Of a stretch of 7,017 bases of DNA, positions 4,324-7,017 are shown piece after piece. How positions within the stretch are numbered: the first letter of the stretch is position 1; the number at the start of each line of letters is the position of its first letter. The position numbers were made by a program, and so were the translations under genes. Source of the stretch: Hadesarchaea archaeon. Its GTDB lineage: Archaea; Hadarchaeota; Hadarchaeia; Hadarchaeales; Hadarchaeaceae. Location: the NCBI GenBank assembly GCA_030615805.1, contig JAUWYN010000039.1, positions 1 through 7,017 on the forward strand, written 5' to 3'. Below the pieces are notes generated by a model. The model did not search any database and had not been told where the DNA came from. It saw nothing but the letters and a program-made list of their open reading frames with translations.

Positions 4324-6246
4324 ATGCCAACCGCCGAGAAGGAACCCATAACCATAGCCCTAGCGGGCAATGCAAACGTCGGAAAGAGCGTTATCTTCAA
4401 TTATTTTACCGGGCTGCACCAACACATCGGAAACTGGCCTGGCAAAACGGTCGAAAAGGCGGAGGGGACGCTGCACTTCAAGGGGCGCACGATAGATGTC
4501 CTCGACCTGCCTGGCATCTATTCGCTGTCCGCGTTCTCGATTGAGGAGCGGATCTCCCGGGAGTACATCGCGATTGAAAAACCGGATGTCGTCATAAATA
4601 TCGTCGACGCCTCAGCACTTGAGAGAAACCTCTTTTTCACTCTGCAGCTGCTCGAGCTGGAAACGCCGATGATCGTGGCGCTAAATCAGGTGGATGTGGC
4701 AGAGGGGAAGGGGATAACCATCCACGTTCCTGAGCTGCAAAAATTCCTAGACATACCCGTAATTTCGACCATCGCCACAAGGGGAACCGGCCTTGATAAG
4801 TTACTAAATAAGGCCGTGAAGGTTGCAAAAAGCAAGAAGTTAGCGAGGCCAGCCAGATACGGTAGGGAAATAGAAGAAAAGATCCGTAGGGTCACAAAGC
4901 TCGTGGAAAAGATACCCATCAAATATCCACCGAGATGGGTTGCGATCAAACTCCTCGAAGGTGATGAAGAGATCAGGAAAATTGTCGGCAGGATTGATCC
5001 GAAATTAGTCTCCAGCGCCGAAAGGCACGCTAGGGACTTGGAACGAATTCACGGCGAGCCATGTTCAATTATAATAACGGCGGAGCGCTACAACGTCGCG
5101 AACAAAATCGCTAGAAAAAGCCAGCGAATCACCCCCCCTCGCGGGCCATCTCTTACGGAGAGATTGGATGCGGTGACAACCCATCCCATCATGGGCTACC
5201 CAATCTTGATCGGCGTCATGCTCCTAGTCCTCTTCACGGTTTTTACCGTCGGGGGATACTTGAGTGGGTTTTTTGAAGACGTGATGGAGCCAATTCAAGG
5301 TGCCTTCGGAGGTGGGGCGGGAGAGTTGATTGGAGGGGGACTACTCGGCGGGTTGATAGCCGGGGTAGCTATAGTGCTGCCGTTTATCCTACCCTTTTAC
5401 CTAATCCTGACTTTCTTGGAGGATTCCGGGTACCTGCCTCGTGCCGCGTTTATGACCGATAGCCTCATGCACCACATGGGAATTCACGGCAAAGCGTTCA
5501 TCCCGTTCATACTCGGCTACGGTTGCAACGTTCCCGCGTGCCTTGGGTGCAGGGTAATGGAGACCGAGCGGGAACGAACGATCGCAGCGTTCGTCGTGAC
5601 GTTGGTACCATGCGCTGCCGTGACGGTCGTAGTCTTGGGTTTGGTCGGAGCCTTTGTGGGGATTCATTGGGCGCTGGCGTTATACCTGCTCAACCTGGTG
5701 ATAATTTTCATCCTAGGAAGGGTCGCGTTCAAGGTCCTGCCGGGCGAATCCATGGGGCTGATAATGGAGATGCCCCCTTACCGAAAGCCGCACGCGCGCT
5801 CGGTGCTTAAGGAAACTTGGATGAGAGTTAAGGATTTCGTTTACATCGCGTTCCCGCTGATAATCATCGGCAGCGTTGTGCTCACTGGGCTAAAGGTTGG
5901 GGGCCTGCTGGAACCGATTGGGAATGCTTTGAGCCCCATCACGGTGGGGTGGCTGGGCCTGCCTGCAATCACAGGTGTCATGCTCATCTTTGGAATCCTC
6001 AGGAAGGAGCTCACACTGGTCATGCTCGCGACCCTCATGGGCACGGCGAATTTTGCAACGGTCTTAACTCCGACTCAAATGATTGTCTTCGCCATAGTCG
6101 TGATGTACTACATCCCCTGCATCGCAACCATCGCCGCGTTGGTGAAGGAGCTGAGGTGGAAGAAGGCGGCTTACATCACGGTATTCGAGATAGCGTTCGC
6201 CCTCCTCCTGGGTGGCATCGCGTTCAGGCTGCTGACGTTGGCGTAG
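4324..6246 (+). CDS. feoB: FeoB ferrous iron transporter
   Basis: FeoB carries Fe2+ across the cytoplasmic membrane, gated by a cytosolic G domain. The 640 residues are usual for archaeal FeoB, shorter than the E. coli form. The G domain shows G1 GNANVGKS (15-22), the NWPGKTVEK switch (37-45) with Thr42, G3 DLPG (61-64), G4 NQVD (121-124) and a G5-like STIATRGTG (148-156). A helical guanine-dissociation-inhibitor region covers about 170-270. The membrane part begins near 287; the first Gate motif runs from LEDSGYLPRAAF (365-376) to GYGCNVPAC (398-406), with VPC at 428-430, and the second has GILRKE (557-562) and YYIPCIAT (595-602). Two extra cysteines make C-x2-C (406, 409) after Cys401. It starts one base after the regulator's stop with only a weak purine-rich site, so translation is probably coupled. 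No feoC is visible. Confidence 0.97.
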   Translation: MPTAEKEPITIALAGNANVGKSVIFNYFTGLHQHIGNWPGKTVEKAEGTLHFKGRTIDVLDLPGIYSLSAFSIEERISREYIAIEKPDVVINIVDASALERNLFFTLQLLELETPMIVALNQVDVAEGKGITIHVPELQKFLDIPVISTIATRGTGLDKLLNKAVKVAKSKKLARPARYGREIEEKIRRVTKLVEKIPIKYPPRWVAIKLLEGDEEIRKIVGRIDPKLVSSAERHARDLERIHGEPCSIIITAERYNVANKIARKSQRITPPRGPSLTERLDAVTTHPIMGYPILIGVMLLVLFTVFTVGGYLSGFFEDVMEPIQGAFGGGAGELIGGGLLGGLIAGVAIVLPFILPFYLILTFLEDSGYLPRAAFMTDSLMHHMGIHGKAFIPFILGYGCNVPACLGCRVMETERERTIAAFVVTLVPCAAVTVVVLGLVGAFVGIHWALALYLLNLVIIFILGRVAFKVLPGESMGLIMEMPPYRKPHARSVLKETWMRVKDFVYIAFPLIIIGSVVLTGLKVGGLLEPIGNALSPITVGWLGLPAITGVMLIFGILRKELTLVMLATLMGTANFATVLTPTQMIVFAIVVMYYIPCIATIAALVKELRWKKAAYITVFEIAFALLLGGIAFRLLTLA

Positions 6247-6291
6247 GAAACAACTAATAATGTGCAATACCACTTTAATTTGGGTGCTAGC

Positions 6292-6642
6292 TTGTACCAG
6301 TGGCGTCGCGGTCGGCGAAGGGGGCCTGGGAGGCCGATGAAACCTAGGTTCTTGGGCTTCAAGCCCGGAGCGATAACGTTTATGCCATCCGCTCCAATAG
6401 GGCCACCAATCGCTGCGGGTGAGCCAATCTACATGACTTATGACGAGTACGAGGCTTTTCGCCTGATTTATCACGAAGGGCTGAACCAGGAGGAGGCCGC
6501 CAAGCGGATGAAAATTTCGCGTGGGACGGTGTGGCGCTGCTTGGAGAGTGCAAGGGATAAGGTTGCCTGCATGCTTGTCGAACGCCGCCCGCTTGTGGTC
6601 ACGCCTGCGCCTCCTCGGCCTCCTGAGGAGACAGGCACTTGA
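6292..6642 (+). CDS. DUF134/UPF0251 family predicted DNA-binding protein
   Basis: The family is a group of small archaeal and bacterial proteins with a sigma-70 region-4-like helix-turn-helix; their targets are mostly unknown. Counted from the chosen start (116 residues), the family opening GRPMKPR is at 13-19, followed by FKPGAITFMPSAPIG, the MTYDEYEAFRLIYHEGLNQEEAAKRM block, and the recognition region ISRGTVWRCLESARDKVA (75-92). The C terminus is proline-rich (TPAPPRPPEE) and less conserved. The start chosen is TTG at 6292 because GGGTG lies five bases before it; an in-frame GTG at 6262 would add ten residues without family similarity and has no ribosome site. The gap to feoB is 45 bases with no clear terminator, so it may be transcribed with the iron genes. 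A cysteine pair such as Cys83 and Cys93 is present; any metal or redox role is speculation. Confidence 0.88.
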   Translation: MYQWRRGRRRGPGRPMKPRFLGFKPGAITFMPSAPIGPPIAAGEPIYMTYDEYEAFRLIYHEGLNQEEAAKRMKISRGTVWRCLESARDKVACMLVERRPLVVTPAPPRPPEETGT

Positions 6643-7017
6643 GCCAAGTCGATGGGATGCGGCTCACAGTCTTGGTCGACGATTCCAAGAACCTGATCAG
6701 ACCGGAACTCACCGCCAAGCATGGGTTGTCTTTCTTTATCGGATTGAAAGCTGGCAGGAAAACGACTAATTTGCTAATGGATACCGGACCGTCCGCAGAT
6801 GTCATCTTACAAAATGCTCAGAAGCTCGATGTCAATTTGAGAAAGGTTGATTCGATTGTGCTGAGCCACGGACATTACGACCATACCGGCGGGCTCTTGG
6901 GCATCCTAAAGCACATCGGCAAAAAAGTGCCTGTGATAGCCCATCCGGGGGCCCTTGAGGCAAAATTCGCGACGAGGAAGAAGCGTTTCAAAAAAGCCGG
7001 CATTCCTTTTCAGGTTT
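6639..7017 (+). CDS. Metallo-beta-lactamase-fold hydrolase (COG1237-like), 5' part
   Basis: The gene runs off the window end, leaving 126 codons. The visible protein has an opening strand LTVLVDDS, then LLMDTGPSADVILQNAQKL, and the zinc-ligand motif SHGHYDHTGGL with His77, His79, Asp81 and His82, typical of metallo-beta-lactamase-fold enzymes; a later PVIAHPGAL segment also fits. The DTG...LSHGHYDHTGGL pattern is that of the COG1237 group, often annotated as a dihydropterin-ribofuranosyl-aminobenzene phosphate synthase-like protein, a name I would not rely on for function. The start chosen is TTG at 6639, overlapping the upstream stop as TTGA, because GAGGAG (6625-6630) is eight bases before it; ATG at 6657 in the same frame is the alternative and lacks a ribosome site. 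Overlap with the DUF134 gene implies co-translation and a related role. Confidence 0.9.
   Translation, partial: MSQVDGMRLTVLVDDSKNLIRPELTAKHGLSFFIGLKAGRKTTNLLMDTGPSADVILQNAQKLDVNLRKVDSIVLSHGHYDHTGGLLGILKHIGKKVPVIAHPGALEAKFATRKKRFKKAGIPFQV

Noticed and set aside
4686..4949. 87-residue minus-strand frame and others inside feoB
   Set aside because: They are antisense to well-conserved FeoB G-domain sequence and have no start signals or recognisable domains.
6341..6350. AACCTAGGTT palindrome as a second iron-regulator site
   Set aside because: It lies in the conserved KPRF codons of the DUF134 gene, lacks the AAATTTAGG arms of the site at 3677-3700, and a 10-base palindrome of this kind can arise by chance.
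1..7017. CRISPR array, insertion sequence, attachment site or defence system
   Set aside because: No spaced direct repeats, transposase or integrase motifs, or terminal inverted repeats are visible. The tRNA-Gly gene has no nearby duplicated 3' end or integrase.

Overview
This window looks like a piece of an archaeal chromosome, moderately GC-rich. Three things support this. Nep1 next to a RNase P Rpp21/Rnp4-type protein is an archaeal (and eukaryotic) informational gene set. Several genes have TTTAAA or TTTATAAA boxes about 25-30 bases before the expected transcript start. The best ribosome binding sites read GGAGGTGA or AGGAGG, and most genes begin with TTG or GTG. I cannot name the lineage; a thermophilic or uncultured archaeon is a guess.

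Layout. Positions 1-813 (minus) hold nep1 followed by the first 38 codons of an RNase P component 4 gene, closely coupled. Across a 73-base divergent spacer, 887-1582 (plus) encodes a rhomboid intramembrane serine protease. Converging on it is 1657-2370 (minus), an unrecognised membrane-anchored protein with a basic, proline-rich cytoplasmic tail, one membrane helix, a poly-glycine linker and an exported beta-rich domain. Further along the minus strand are tRNA-Gly(GCC) at 2469-2545, with an encoded CCA end, and a small three-helix membrane protein at 2591-2923. A P-loop kinase of unknown substrate (3018-3659, plus) is divergent from the latter.

The most informative part is the iron block, 3677-6246. 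A DtxR-family metal sensor with a C-terminal FeoA-like domain (3705-4322) lies one base before feoB (4324-6246), the ferrous iron permease. Directly over its TATA box and start region sits a perfect 10-bp inverted repeat (3677-3700) whose TTAGG/CCTAA half-sites resemble DtxR boxes. The natural reading is a self-regulating iron-uptake operon: iron-loaded regulator would cover its own promoter and shut off both itself and FeoB. No separate feoA is present, so the fused domain may also serve the transporter.

After feoB come a DUF134/UPF0251 DNA-binding protein (6292-6642) and, overlapping its stop codon, a metallo-beta-lactamase-fold hydrolase of the COG1237 type that runs off the window end. 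These may be read through from feoB. No mobile element, CRISPR array or clear novel system is visible. The least explained items are the glycine-linked surface protein, the small membrane protein, and the operator/fusion arrangement of the iron operon.
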